Source of the DNA: GCA-2705995 sp965661625
GTDB taxonomy: Bacteria > Bacteroidota > Bacteroidia > Flavobacteriales_G > Salibacteraceae
Direction of reading: 5' to 3'
Length of the DNA: 64,000 nucleotides
Assembly (NCBI GenBank): GCA_965661625.1
Contig: CBFIEM010000003.1
Coordinates: 124,001-188,000, forward strand
A model generated the notes under the pieces. That model saw only the letters and a program-made list of their open reading frames with translations, did no database searches and was not told where the DNA came from. Shown here piece by piece: positions 34,272 to 43,336 of this stretch. The position numbers were made by a program, and so were the translations under genes. Position 1 is the first letter of the stretch. Every line of letters begins with the position of its first letter.

Positions 34272-37200
34272 ATGACGCAAGAGGAACTTATATCAAAATT
34301 TGATCAGCACCCTGCTGTTCAAAAGGCTACACAATTCATCGCAGCAGGTGAAAAAAAAATACACTTAACCAATACGATTGGTTCAGGATTAGCCCTCATT
34401 ATTGCCGGGGTAAAAAATGCCGTAGAAAAGCCCGTTGTCATTGTTGCCAACGATAAGGAAGAGGCCGCCTACCTGCACAACGATTTGGAAACCATCTTAG
34501 GCAAAAGCAAGCTTTTGTTCTTCCCTTCTTCGGCGCGATTCCCTTACAAACTTGAAAAAACAGATAATGCAAACGTCTTGCAACGAGCAGAAGTCTTAGA
34601 CGCACTCACCCAGCGCAGCACGCCTTTCATCGTCGTTACTTATGCCGAGGCTCTGGCCGAGAAGGTTGTCACCAAGAAGCACCTCAAGAAAAATACACTT
34701 GAAATTAAAACAGGTATGGAGCTCTCGCTGGAGTTCTTGAATGAGCTACTTTTCGAATACCAATTTACCCGCGTCGACTTCGTGACTCAACCAGGTGAGT
34801 TTTCCATTCGCGGAGGAATCGTTGACATTTATTCTTACGCCCATGATACGCCTTTCAGAATTGAGTTACTTGGAAACTCTGTAGACTCCATTCGAGACTT
34901 TGACCCTGCAGAACAGTTGTCGTTAAGCAATTTTAAGAAAATCACCATTGTACCAAATGTGCAGAGCAAGATGATCTTAGAGCAGCGCCAATCATTCTTA
35001 GCGTTTATTCCATCCAAAACATTGCTTTGGATAAAAGACCAAACCTTTGCAGGTGAGCGCATCGAGAAAGAGTTTGAGAAGGCATCACTTGCTTTTAACG
35101 ACTTGGGCGAAACCATTGATCACTTGCCTCCCAAAGAACTCTACATGCATGCTGAGGAATTTCACGATCAAATGGCGGAATTCCAAACACTTCATTATGG
35201 TTTACATAGTCCAACTCAGGCAAAGGTGATTGCATGTGATCAAAAACCTCAACCGCACTTTAATCGCAATTTCGAGCTTCTCAGTGATCATTTCAAAACT
35301 CAGGCAGACAGTGGTCTAACAAATTTATTGGTTGCGGGATCGGCGAAACAAATTGAACGACTCCACAATGTATTTGAAGATTTAGAACGCGAAAAGCGAT
35401 TTGCTTCCCTGCTCTTTCCGCTTCACGAGGGCTTTACCGATGAGTCGGTCAAATTAGCTTGTTATACGGATCATCAACTTTTCGAGCGCTATCACCGTTT
35501 CAGGCTAAAAGAAGGATTCACCAACAAACAACAACAAATCACCCTAAAAGAGCTTACCGACTTGCAGAAAGGAGATTATGTTGTGCATGTTGACCATGGA
35601 ATTGGGAAATTCATGGGGTTGAAGAAAATTGATGTGAATGGCAAAATGCAGGAGGCAATTCAACTCAAGTATAAAGATAATGATGTCCTTTACGTTTCCA
35701 TCCACTCACTACACCGCATTGCTAAATACACGGGAAAAGAAGGAAAAGAGCCCTCTGTTGATAAAATCGGCTCGAACAACTGGAAAAACCTCAAGAACAA
35801 GACTAAAAAGCGGATTAAAGAAATTGCCTTTGATCTCATCAAGTTATATGCTAAGCGTAAAGCAAAAAAAGGTCACGCCTTTGCTCCTGATGGTTACATG
35901 CAAAATGAGTTGGAAGCCAGTTTTATTTATGAGGATACGCCCGATCAGGAGTCCACAACGTTAGATGTCAAAAAGGACATGGAGGCTCCCTACCCCATGG
36001 ATAGATTAGTATGCGGTGATGTGGGATTCGGGAAGACTGAAATTGCTATGCGCGCAGCCTTCAAGGCGGCATGTGATGGAAAACAAGTTGCCATACTGGC
36101 TCCCACTACCATCTTAACCCTTCAACACTATAAATCTTTCAAAGAACGGTTTAAAGAATTTCCTGTTACTGTTGATTATGTAAATCGCTTTAAATCTCCT
36201 GCAAAAACTAAGGATACCCTAAAACGATTGGAAGAGGGAAAAGTGGACATCATCATCGGCACCCACCGCCTCGTTGGAAAGGATGTTAAGTTCAACGACT
36301 TGGGATTACTCGTGATTGATGAAGAGCAAAAGTTTGGAGTTGCTGCGAAGGACAAGCTCAAAACAATCAAAGTCAATGTAGACACCCTTACCCTTACTGC
36401 AACACCAATTCCACGCACACTGCAGTTCAGTTTAATGAATGCCCGGGACCTTTCAATTATTAAAACACCTCCACCTAACAGGCAACCTGTTCAAACGGAA
36501 TTGCATACGTTCAATGAGGAACTCATTCGGGATGCGGTACATTATGAAATTCAACGCGATGGACAAGTCTTCTTTGTACACAACCGCGTTCAAAACATCC
36601 AAGAAGTTGCAGGGCTAATACAGCGGGTTGTTCCAGGGGCACGCGTAATTACCGCTCATGGTCAGATGGATGGCAAAGAACTCGAAGATCGCATGATGCG
36701 TTTCATAGAGGGAGAATACGACGTATTGGTTGCAACAACAATCATCGAATCGGGATTGGATATCAGCAATGCAAATACCATCATCATTAATCAAGCTCAG
36801 AATTTTGGATTAAGTGACTTACACCAGATGCGTGGGCGTGTTGGTAGATCCAATCGCAAAGCGTTCTGCTATTTGCTTGCCCCTCCCATGAGCTCAATGT
36901 CGGACGATGCACGTAAACGATTAACTGCAATAACTCAATTCAGTGACCTGGGTAGTGGGATCAATATTGCCATGCGTGATTTAGACATCCGAGGCGCCGG
37001 AAACCTTTTAGGTGGAGAACAGAGCGGATTTATGGCAGACATTGGTTTGGAGATGTATCAAAAAATCCTCAAAGAAGCCGTTGATGAGCTTAAACAGAAC
37101 GAATTTAAAGCACTTTTCAAAGACGAAAAACACGAACATGTTTATGAGTGTCAATTCGAAACCGATCTTGAGATCATGCTCCCTGACACTTATGTCAACA

Positions 37201-37610
37201 ATATTACGGAGCGCTTAGCACTGTATAAAAAGCTGGCTGACCTCGAAAATGAGACTGACCTCGAAGGGTTTACTTTGGGCTTAATTGACCGTTTCGGCCC
37301 ACTTCCAGAAGAGGCTGACCGCCTTGTTAGAAGCATGCGCATAAAGTGGTTAGGAAGAAAAATTGGGTTTGAAAAGATTGTGCTTAAGCGGGATAAACTT
37401 ATCTGCTACTTTCCAGCAGATCAAGAAGCTCCTTACTTTCAAAGTGCTGCATTCTCTAAAGTGCTCGACTTTATGAAGTCTAATAGTCAGCAGGCAGAAT
37501 TGAAGCAGCGCAATGAAAAATTGTCGCTAGTTTTTACCCATGTGGAAACAATCAACGAAACCCTTGAAATCTTAGAAAAATTAGTTCTTGAAGAGGCTGC
37601 TCTCGCTTAG
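34272..37610 (+). CDS. mfd: Transcription-repair coupling factor
   Basis: The 1112-residue protein frees RNA polymerase stalled at DNA lesions and recruits UvrA. The N-terminal UvrB-like region (about 1-330) is followed by the RNA polymerase-interaction domain (LQKGDYVVHVDHGIGKFMGL, about 435). The RecG-like translocase carries Walker A GDVGFGKTE, the DEEQ box, TATPIPRTL and MRGRVGRSNRKAFCYLL. A C-terminal D7 domain covers the last ~120 residues. Length is normal. It ends at a perfect hairpin shared with tRNA-Phe. Confidence 0.96.
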   Translation: MTQEELISKFDQHPAVQKATQFIAAGEKKIHLTNTIGSGLALIIAGVKNAVEKPVVIVANDKEEAAYLHNDLETILGKSKLLFFPSSARFPYKLEKTDNANVLQRAEVLDALTQRSTPFIVVTYAEALAEKVVTKKHLKKNTLEIKTGMELSLEFLNELLFEYQFTRVDFVTQPGEFSIRGGIVDIYSYAHDTPFRIELLGNSVDSIRDFDPAEQLSLSNFKKITIVPNVQSKMILEQRQSFLAFIPSKTLLWIKDQTFAGERIEKEFEKASLAFNDLGETIDHLPPKELYMHAEEFHDQMAEFQTLHYGLHSPTQAKVIACDQKPQPHFNRNFELLSDHFKTQADSGLTNLLVAGSAKQIERLHNVFEDLEREKRFASLLFPLHEGFTDESVKLACYTDHQLFERYHRFRLKEGFTNKQQQITLKELTDLQKGDYVVHVDHGIGKFMGLKKIDVNGKMQEAIQLKYKDNDVLYVSIHSLHRIAKYTGKEGKEPSVDKIGSNNWKNLKNKTKKRIKEIAFDLIKLYAKRKAKKGHAFAPDGYMQNELEASFIYEDTPDQESTTLDVKKDMEAPYPMDRLVCGDVGFGKTEIAMRAAFKAACDGKQVAILAPTTILTLQHYKSFKERFKEFPVTVDYVNRFKSPAKTKDTLKRLEEGKVDIIIGTHRLVGKDVKFNDLGLLVIDEEQKFGVAAKDKLKTIKVNVDTLTLTATPIPRTLQFSLMNARDLSIIKTPPPNRQPVQTELHTFNEELIRDAVHYEIQRDGQVFFVHNRVQNIQEVAGLIQRVVPGARVITAHGQMDGKELEDRMMRFIEGEYDVLVATTIIESGLDISNANTIIINQAQNFGLSDLHQMRGRVGRSNRKAFCYLLAPPMSSMSDDARKRLTAITQFSDLGSGINIAMRDLDIRGAGNLLGGEQSGFMADIGLEMYQKILKEAVDELKQNEFKALFKDEKHEHVYECQFETDLEIMLPDTYVNNITERLALYKKLADLENETDLEGFTLGLIDRFGPLPEEADRLVRSMRIKWLGRKIGFEKIVLKRDKLICYFPADQEAPYFQSAAFSKVLDFMKSNSQQAELKQRNEKLSLVFTHVETINETLEILEKLVLEEAALA

Positions 37611-37617
37611 GCATAAA

Positions 37618-37643
37618 AAAAGCCGATCTTACGATCGGCTTTT
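37618..37643. terminator. Two-way terminator between mfd and tRNA-Phe
   Basis: A perfect 11-bp stem AAAAGCCGATC/GATCGGCTTTT encloses TTAC. It carries A and T runs on both sides and serves mfd on the plus strand and the tRNA on the minus strand. Confidence 0.88.
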
Positions 37644-37647
37644 GCGG

Positions 37648-37720
37648 TGGTGCCAGCTGGAATCGAACCAGCGACACAAGGATTTTCAGTCCTTTGCTCT
37701 ACCAACTGAGCTATGGCACC
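37648..37720 (-). tRNA. tRNA-Phe (GAA)
   Basis: The 73-nt gene folds as a full cloverleaf: acceptor GGTGCCA with TGGCACC, D arm with AGCTCAGTTGGTAGAGC, anticodon loop CTGAAAA reading GAA, and T loop GGTTCGATTCC. The discriminator base is A. The CCA end is not fully encoded (the gene is followed by CCG), so CCA is added after transcription. Confidence 0.97.
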
Positions 37721-37806
37721 AGCTTTAGAGGGCGACAAATGTAATTATTTCTAAGCGACCCCACCAACAAAATTCAAAAAAATCAACATGCAGCAACAAG
37801 AACTGC

Positions 37807-37814
37807 TACCTTTG
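37807..37814 (+). promoter_or_regulatory. -7 element of the coaX envelope cluster
   Basis: TACCTTTG, a full match to TAnnTTTG, lies 24 nt before the coaX ATG. Confidence 0.5.
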
Positions 37815-37838
37815 AAGACGTAACACATTCTGATTCAA

Positions 37839-38552
37839 ATGAATCTCTGTTTAGACGTAGGCAACACGCGCATAAAGTGGGCGATTTTTGACGAGCTTTC
37901 GATAATTGATCACGGCTACGTTGCCCATTCAGCTTTGTTCGCACATGTACAATCCCTCAAGTCTCACTACCAACATTTGCAAGTCATCATTTCCGACGTA
38001 TCTGGAAATCAATCCGTTCAAGAGATTGCAACAGGTGAAAACTGGTACATGTTTAATACTGTGGATCAAGCGTCCCTTTCCATTGAATACGATACACCGG
38101 ATACTTTGGGATTGGATCGCGTAGCTGCTTGCTTAGGTGCTCACTTGGCGTACCCCTCAAAAGATATACTTGTTATTGATGCGGGCACATGCATCACCTA
38201 TGATATTGTAACTCACGACGGTACCTACCGCGGGGGAGCCATATCCCCTGGTTTGAATATGCGAGCCAAAGCCATGCAGGACTTTACAGGAAAGCTTCCC
38301 CTGATAGAAACTGATGGCAGTATCCCATCGATTGGAAAATCTACTTCAGGCTCTATGTTGCTTGGTACCAAAGGCGGATTGTTATTTGAGGTAGATGGAT
38401 TTATCCGTTCATTTGAGACCCAATATCCAAATTTGATTTGCGTTATCACGGGCGGAGACCATTCTTTCTTGGTCAAAGCATTAAAAAGTAACATTTTTGC
38501 AGACCCATTTTTACTGGTTAAAGGACTTAATGAAATACTCAATAACGTATAA
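37839..38552 (+). CDS. coaX: Type III pantothenate kinase
   Basis: The 237-residue kinase makes phosphopantothenate, the first step to coenzyme A. It has the phosphate loop DVGNTRIKWA, DAGTCITYD and GGAISPGLNMRAKAM, all typical of the CoaX type. It heads a plus-strand run of envelope genes. The next gene starts 23 bp inside it, so translation is likely coupled. The N-terminal ATG fits the family start. Confidence 0.94.
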   Translation: MNLCLDVGNTRIKWAIFDELSIIDHGYVAHSALFAHVQSLKSHYQHLQVIISDVSGNQSVQEIATGENWYMFNTVDQASLSIEYDTPDTLGLDRVAACLGAHLAYPSKDILVIDAGTCITYDIVTHDGTYRGGAISPGLNMRAKAMQDFTGKLPLIETDGSIPSIGKSTSGSMLLGTKGGLLFEVDGFIRSFETQYPNLICVITGGDHSFLVKALKSNIFADPFLLVKGLNEILNNV

Positions 38553-39876
38553 TCTCTCTCAAACTGCCTTTTGGCTCTTATTGATAGCCAGCATTTTTGC
38601 TACCCAATCTATTGCTCAAACGAATACAAAATCGCCGTATTCGTTCTATGGCATCGGAGACTTGGAGTCAAACAATTTCGCACAAGGTTTAGCTATGGGA
38701 GATTTAAAATATGGCCTTTCACTGCCCTACCAGTTCAACTTGGGAAACCCAGCATCTACAGCCGCATTAAAATTACCCGTTTTTCAAGCTGGGGTTAAAT
38801 TTAATACCACCACTACCACAAGTGCTGATGCAAGCCAAAAAAATGCAAATGGATATTTCAGACACTTCGCGATTGGATTACCTGTTAGCGATCGTTGGGG
38901 CCTAGCATTTGGCTTGATGCCATTTAGTGCGTCGGGGTATTCGATAATTGAAAACTCAGTAGATTTTAATTTAGGTAATGTAACCCGCTCATACCGAGGC
39001 GATGGCGGTATTAATCACGCGTTTGTAAATGTAGCATACACACCGATTAAACGCGATTCTTCAAACTTATCGATAGGAATTACTCCTGCTTATTATTTTG
39101 GAACGCTCAGGCGAGAATCTACCATCTTATTCGACAACAACAGCAATGCGTACAACACAGTCATCAATGAACGTTACACGCTTTCTGATATTAATGCCAC
39201 CCTCGGAATAAATTTCAAAAAAGTTTTGCGCAGCAAGGAAGGCAGACAAAACGTCTTATCATTTGGAGTTGTTTATCAGCCCGAACGCAACATGTATAAT
39301 GAATATCGCGAAGAAGCTTTTACTACAAATACGGGAGGATTTATTGGCGACTCCATTCGAGACATCCTATCTGAATCTAGAAGTCCATACCCCGCAAAAT
39401 ATGGAGCTGGAGTTTACTTCGAGACTTATGATGTAAACAAAAAGCGCAGATGGGGATTTGGGTTTGACTACACCACTACCAATTGGAGTGTTTTCAGCTT
39501 AGACAGCCGTGAATCACCTTATCGAGATGAGCAGCAATATAGTGTTGGATTGAAAGTGACACCAAATGACCAAGCCATCAGAAACTTGTTCAGCATCATC
39601 GATTACCGAGCGGGATTCAGGTATACTGAAAGCAGATTGGTCGTAAATGGTAAGCATGTTAATGACTTTGGCATGAGTCTTGGAATCGGAATCCCGTTAT
39701 TAAAATCGGGGACGCTTCCTATTAATGGTTCAAGCTTGAATATATCCACAGAATTTGGCCGAAGAGGCAATGTGGAATCAGGTTTAATTCGAGAAGACTA
39801 CATAAACCTAGTAGTTGGATTTAATTTTGTGCCTGGGAAATTTGACCGGTGGTTTGTAAAAAGAAAAATTGACTAA
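38530..39876 (+). CDS. Outer-membrane beta-barrel protein, unknown
   Basis: The 448-residue protein has a signal peptide (about 1-30, ending QSIAQ) and begins its mature part with TNTKSPYSFYGIGDLE, a pattern seen at the start of many Bacteroidota outer-membrane barrel proteins. Alternating hydrophobic residues and frequent Gly/Tyr fit a beta-barrel like those of FadL or porin relatives. I chose the ATG at 38530, which overlaps coaX by 23 bp. Transport of a hydrophobic or other solute is a guess. Confidence 0.82.
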   Translation: MKYSITYNLSQTAFWLLLIASIFATQSIAQTNTKSPYSFYGIGDLESNNFAQGLAMGDLKYGLSLPYQFNLGNPASTAALKLPVFQAGVKFNTTTTTSADASQKNANGYFRHFAIGLPVSDRWGLAFGLMPFSASGYSIIENSVDFNLGNVTRSYRGDGGINHAFVNVAYTPIKRDSSNLSIGITPAYYFGTLRRESTILFDNNSNAYNTVINERYTLSDINATLGINFKKVLRSKEGRQNVLSFGVVYQPERNMYNEYREEAFTTNTGGFIGDSIRDILSESRSPYPAKYGAGVYFETYDVNKKRRWGFGFDYTTTNWSVFSLDSRESPYRDEQQYSVGLKVTPNDQAIRNLFSIIDYRAGFRYTESRLVVNGKHVNDFGMSLGIGIPLLKSGTLPINGSSLNISTEFGRRGNVESGLIREDYINLVVGFNFVPGKFDRWFVKRKID

Positions 39877-39886
39877 AACTGAAGTT

Positions 39887-41188
39887 ATGAAAGGAAGGAT
39901 TATCGCCTTTGCCGTTGTTCTTATGAGCACAGGAGTTTTTGCCCAAAGCAAATATGGAGCTACGCCAGAGGATAGCCTCAACTGCTTGAAAAACCTATCA
40001 CTCTTTAACGAGTTCTATGACCAAAGCAATTATAATGATGCTTATGGCCCATGGCAAAATGCAGTAGCACTTTGCCCGTCTGCATCTAAAAATCTTTACA
40101 TCAAGGGCGCGAAAATGTTGCCTGCCATGATAAAGGCTGAAACTGATGATGCACGTAAAAAAGCCTTAGTTGATACATTGCTTTTCGTTTACGACAAGCG
40201 CATTGAGCACTTTGGACAGCGTGGATATGTACTAGGTAGAAAAGCTGGAGAGATTGCGCGCTATGTTCCAAACTCAACACAAGAGGTTTTTGAAGTGGCT
40301 CGTGAGTCTATCGAATTGCGAGGAGATAAATCAGAAGCTAGTGCGCTGATCCTCTACTACCAAAGCTTGTATAACTTGGTGAAAGCAGAAAAGCAACAAG
40401 TAGACATGCTATTAAGCGAGTTTCCTCGACTTATGAGTGTTGTTGAAGCAAATTTAGATGGTAAGTACGGAAAGTACTACCAGCAAGCTGCTGATGGAAT
40501 GTCAAGCATTTTTGGAACCGTAGCTTCTTGTGAGTCGTTGGTTGAGATTTACCAATCGAAATTTGACGCTGCTCCTCAAGACACGAATGTTCAGAAGCAA
40601 ATTTTGAAATTTTTCGAAATGCGGGACTGTACCGATGAAGAGCTTTACACCCAAGCTGCAATAGCTTATGACAAGATTAATCCAAGTCCAGAGTCTAAAC
40701 TTGCTATCGGAATTGGACTTCTTAAAAAGCAGCGCTACAGTGAGGCTGGCGGATTCTTAGAACAAGCTGCAGAAGGTATAAAAGACAGTGAGAAAAAAGC
40801 TACTGCGTATAAATATGCGGCAATGGCGTCTTTAGCAAGAAACAGCTATGCCCAAGCAAAATCATTTGCATTGAAGTGGTTAAGCGTAGATCCAAATGCG
40901 GGAGAAGCCTACATGTTAATTGGAGATGCTTACATGGGTGGCGCTAAATCGATTGGAGATAACGCTTGTACAAAACGCTTCGCCTACATTGCAGCTGTTG
41001 ACAAATACAACCGTGCTCGTAGCTTAGACAGCTCTCTAAGTGACAAGCTCAACCGGAAAGTCGCTCAGGCAAAAAGCAATTACCCTTTTAATGAAGATTG
41101 TTTTTTCCACTCAATTAACGAAGGGTCACAGCAAAAAGTTGGTGGATGGATTAATGAAACCATCACCGTTGTGACGCAACAGAAGTAA
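39887..41188 (+). CDS. Secreted TPR-repeat protein
   Basis: The 433-residue protein has a signal peptide (about 1-20, ending GVFAQ) and helical repeats of TPR type, such as AIGIGLLKKQRYSEAGGFLEQAAEG and AYMLIGDAYMGGAK. The conserved start GATPEDSLNCLKNLSLFNEFYDQ is typical of a periplasmic family in this position. I prefer the ATG at 39887 to one 18 bp upstream that overlaps the previous gene. Its stop abuts lptC, so it may help in envelope assembly. Confidence 0.85.
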   Translation: MKGRIIAFAVVLMSTGVFAQSKYGATPEDSLNCLKNLSLFNEFYDQSNYNDAYGPWQNAVALCPSASKNLYIKGAKMLPAMIKAETDDARKKALVDTLLFVYDKRIEHFGQRGYVLGRKAGEIARYVPNSTQEVFEVARESIELRGDKSEASALILYYQSLYNLVKAEKQQVDMLLSEFPRLMSVVEANLDGKYGKYYQQAADGMSSIFGTVASCESLVEIYQSKFDAAPQDTNVQKQILKFFEMRDCTDEELYTQAAIAYDKINPSPESKLAIGIGLLKKQRYSEAGGFLEQAAEGIKDSEKKATAYKYAAMASLARNSYAQAKSFALKWLSVDPNAGEAYMLIGDAYMGGAKSIGDNACTKRFAYIAAVDKYNRARSLDSSLSDKLNRKVAQAKSNYPFNEDCFFHSINEGSQQKVGGWINETITVVTQQK

Positions 41189-41190
41189 TT

Positions 41191-41784
41191 CTGAACAAGC
41201 TCATTATATACCGACAAATCAGCATCTGGGTACTCGTTACTCAGGTGCTTTTTAGTTGTGGGAACACTACAGCAGAGATTGCTGAAATTTCGTTTGAGGA
41301 AGGCGGCCCCAATGAGGTTACATCAAATGTGACCATTTACTACAGCGACTCAGCCATTGTGCGTGTAAAGTTGACAGCGCCAACAATTGAACGCTATTAC
41401 GGTCAATCTGCAGATGAAGAGGAGAGCTTATTCCCAGATGGAGTAGATGTTACCTTCCTTTCAACAAAAGGTGAAGAAGAGTCACATATTACCGCTCAGT
41501 GGGCTAAACGGTATGGAGACGGCAAACTGCTAGAGGCGAAAAATGACGTTGTTGTAGTGAATCAGAAAGGTGAAAAACTAAATACTGAACACCTACTTTG
41601 GGACACTGAAAATCATCTAATAACCAGTAATGCTTTTGTGAAAATTACTCAAGATGATCAAATCATTTATGGTGATGGTCTCGAATCAAACGAAGATTTT
41701 ACGAAATATAAAATTAACAACATCAAGGCCATTATTGATGTGCCTGACGAAACTGAAGCGGATAGCACCAATGAAAACTTATAA
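41191..41784 (+). CDS. lptC: LPS export protein LptC, no standard start codon
   Basis: The mature part is an LptC-type jellyroll (about 179 residues from the GTG at 41245), rich in beta-strands, with ...ITAQWAKRYGDGKLLEAKNDVVVVNQKGEKL typical of the OstA/LptC fold. It passes lipopolysaccharide from the inner membrane to the LptA bridge. The frame continues upstream of the GTG through a full lipoprotein signal (KLIIYRQISIWVLVTQVLFSC) but contains no ATG, GTG or TTG there. A CTG at 41191 or an ATT at 41188, overlapping the TAA of the previous gene, are the likely starts. A sequencing error is the other explanation. Confidence 0.75.
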   Translation: MNKLIIYRQISIWVLVTQVLFSCGNTTAEIAEISFEEGGPNEVTSNVTIYYSDSAIVRVKLTAPTIERYYGQSADEEESLFPDGVDVTFLSTKGEEESHITAQWAKRYGDGKLLEAKNDVVVVNQKGEKLNTEHLLWDTENHLITSNAFVKITQDDQIIYGDGLESNEDFTKYKINNIKAIIDVPDETEADSTNENL

Positions 41785-41968
41785 TCGCATCATCGAATTA
41801 TTTTGGTTAGCCGTGTTCATTGTGAGCCTTGTTTGGGCTGGTTTCGTTTTTATTAATCACGGCTTTAAAGAAGAACACTATTTTAACCTTGTTGTCCCAG
41901 CTATGTCTCTTGTTTTATTTTTACTTAGACGAGCTTACAGAAAGCGTCTGGAACAGCGCGAAGAATAA
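41771..41968 (+). CDS. Small two-helix membrane protein
   Basis: The 65-residue product has two membrane segments (about 8-29 and 40-53) and a basic C-terminal tail (RRAYRKRLEQREE). Its ATG lies 14 bp inside lptC, so translation is coupled. A short membrane protein at this place between lptC and the CorC-type gene fits the operon, but its role is not known. It may be missed by automatic gene calling because of its size and the overlap. Confidence 0.72.
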   Translation: MKTYNRIIELFWLAVFIVSLVWAGFVFINHGFKEEHYFNLVVPAMSLVLFLLRRAYRKRLEQREE

Positions 41969-41990
41969 TCTTTCTCCAATCGCTTTTAAC

Positions 41991-41998
41991 TATATTTG
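41991..41998 (+). promoter_or_regulatory. -7 element ahead of the CorC-type gene
   Basis: TATATTTG, full match to TAnnTTTG, 16 nt before the start codon. A TTTC lies near the -33 place. It could give partly separate expression inside the envelope cluster. Confidence 0.4.
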
Positions 41999-42014
41999 AT
42001 AGACAATTGATTCC

Positions 42015-43280
42015 ATGGAATATTCCTCCGTCGCGATTATTCTTACTTCGTTAGCACTTTCAGCATTTTTCTCAGGAATTGAGATTGCGTTTGTTTCTGC
42101 CAACAAATTAAAAATAGAGCTTGATAAAAAGCTGGGCTCTTTCCCTGCCCGCATTTACTCCTACTTCACTAAATATCAGTCGCGGTTCATTACTGCAATG
42201 CTATTGGGTAACAACATTGCCTTAGTTGTATATGGAATCGTAATGGGTAATTTGCTCGAGCCTTCCATTGCTGCAATTACTTCGAATGCTGTATTGGCTC
42301 TGCTGCTTCAAACAGTAGTTTCTACCCTAATCATTCTGGTAACGGCTGAGTTTATCCCAAAAGTGATTTTTCGAATTAACCCCAACGGAATTTTGGGAAT
42401 CTTCGCCGTTCCAATTACCATTATTTATGTTTTGCTCTTTGTGCCGGTAATGGTAACTATTTGGATTGCAGATATCTTTTTGAGGTACGTTTTTAAAGCT
42501 GAAACCAGTTCATCGGAAATGGTTTTCAACCTCGTAGACTTGGATAATTTAGTTAAGGAGGCTACTGCTGAGCAAGACCAAGATGAAATTGATAATGAAA
42601 TTCAAATATTCCAAAATGCACTGGACTTCAGTTCTGTAAAAGCACGTGAGTGTATGGTTCCCAGAACTGAAATCATTGCACTGGAACTTGAGGACAGTAT
42701 CAATGAATTGCGTGATTTATTTGTGGAAACCGGCCTTTCAAAAATCATCATATACCGGGATAACATTGACAACATTATCGGCTATACGCACTCTTATGAA
42801 ATGTTCAAGCATCCTGAAGCGATTAAGAACATTCTACTCCCAATTTCAATAATTCCCGAAACAATGCCAGCAAACGAGGTTTTGGAATTGTTGATCGAAC
42901 AAAAGCGCAGTATTGCAGTAGTGGTAGATGAATTTGGCGGTACTGCGGGCCTACTTACCATGGAAGATGTGGTAGAGGAGATTTTTGGCGAAATAGAAGA
43001 CGAGCACGACCATGAAGAATTAGTTGAAGAAGTACTCGGGCCTGGTGAATACCGCTTTGCCGCTCGACTAGAAGTTGACTACCTAAATAATGAATATGAC
43101 TTAAACCTCCCCGATGAAGAGGATTTTGAGACGTTAGCTGGACTGATTATTCACCTATCCGAGAGCATTCCAGAACAAAACGAAGAAGTTGAAAACGAGC
43201 AATTCGTATTTACTATTGAGAAGGTAGACGGGAAACGCATTGAGTGCGTGCGTGTAAAGGAGAAAACACGCGATAATTAA
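42015..43280 (+). CDS. CorC/HlyC-type protein with DUF21 and CBS domains
   Basis: The 421-residue protein has an N-terminal DUF21/CNNM membrane domain with four helices (about 1-160), a CBS pair (about 205-330, with REMVPRTEI-like ARECMVPRTEII), and a C-terminal CorC_HlyC domain. Relatives act in Mg2+ or Co2+ efflux, and in Bacteroidota the gliding gene gldE belongs to this group. Whether this copy is GldE cannot be told without the rest of the genome. It sits between the small membrane protein and the PpiD-like gene. Confidence 0.88.
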   Translation: MEYSSVAIILTSLALSAFFSGIEIAFVSANKLKIELDKKLGSFPARIYSYFTKYQSRFITAMLLGNNIALVVYGIVMGNLLEPSIAAITSNAVLALLLQTVVSTLIILVTAEFIPKVIFRINPNGILGIFAVPITIIYVLLFVPVMVTIWIADIFLRYVFKAETSSSEMVFNLVDLDNLVKEATAEQDQDEIDNEIQIFQNALDFSSVKARECMVPRTEIIALELEDSINELRDLFVETGLSKIIIYRDNIDNIIGYTHSYEMFKHPEAIKNILLPISIIPETMPANEVLELLIEQKRSIAVVVDEFGGTAGLLTMEDVVEEIFGEIEDEHDHEELVEEVLGPGEYRFAARLEVDYLNNEYDLNLPDEEDFETLAGLIIHLSESIPEQNEEVENEQFVFTIEKVDGKRIECVRVKEKTRDN

Positions 43281-43305
43281 CTTCAATTATTTAATTCACA
43301 ATTGT

Positions 43306-43313
43306 ATATTCGC
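43306..43313 (+). promoter_or_regulatory. Candidate -7 element of the PpiD-like gene
   Basis: TATATTCG, one mismatch to TAnnTTTG, lies 23 nt before the start codon. Confidence 0.35.
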
Positions 43314-43336
43314 AACCCAAATTCATTTTAGGTAAG

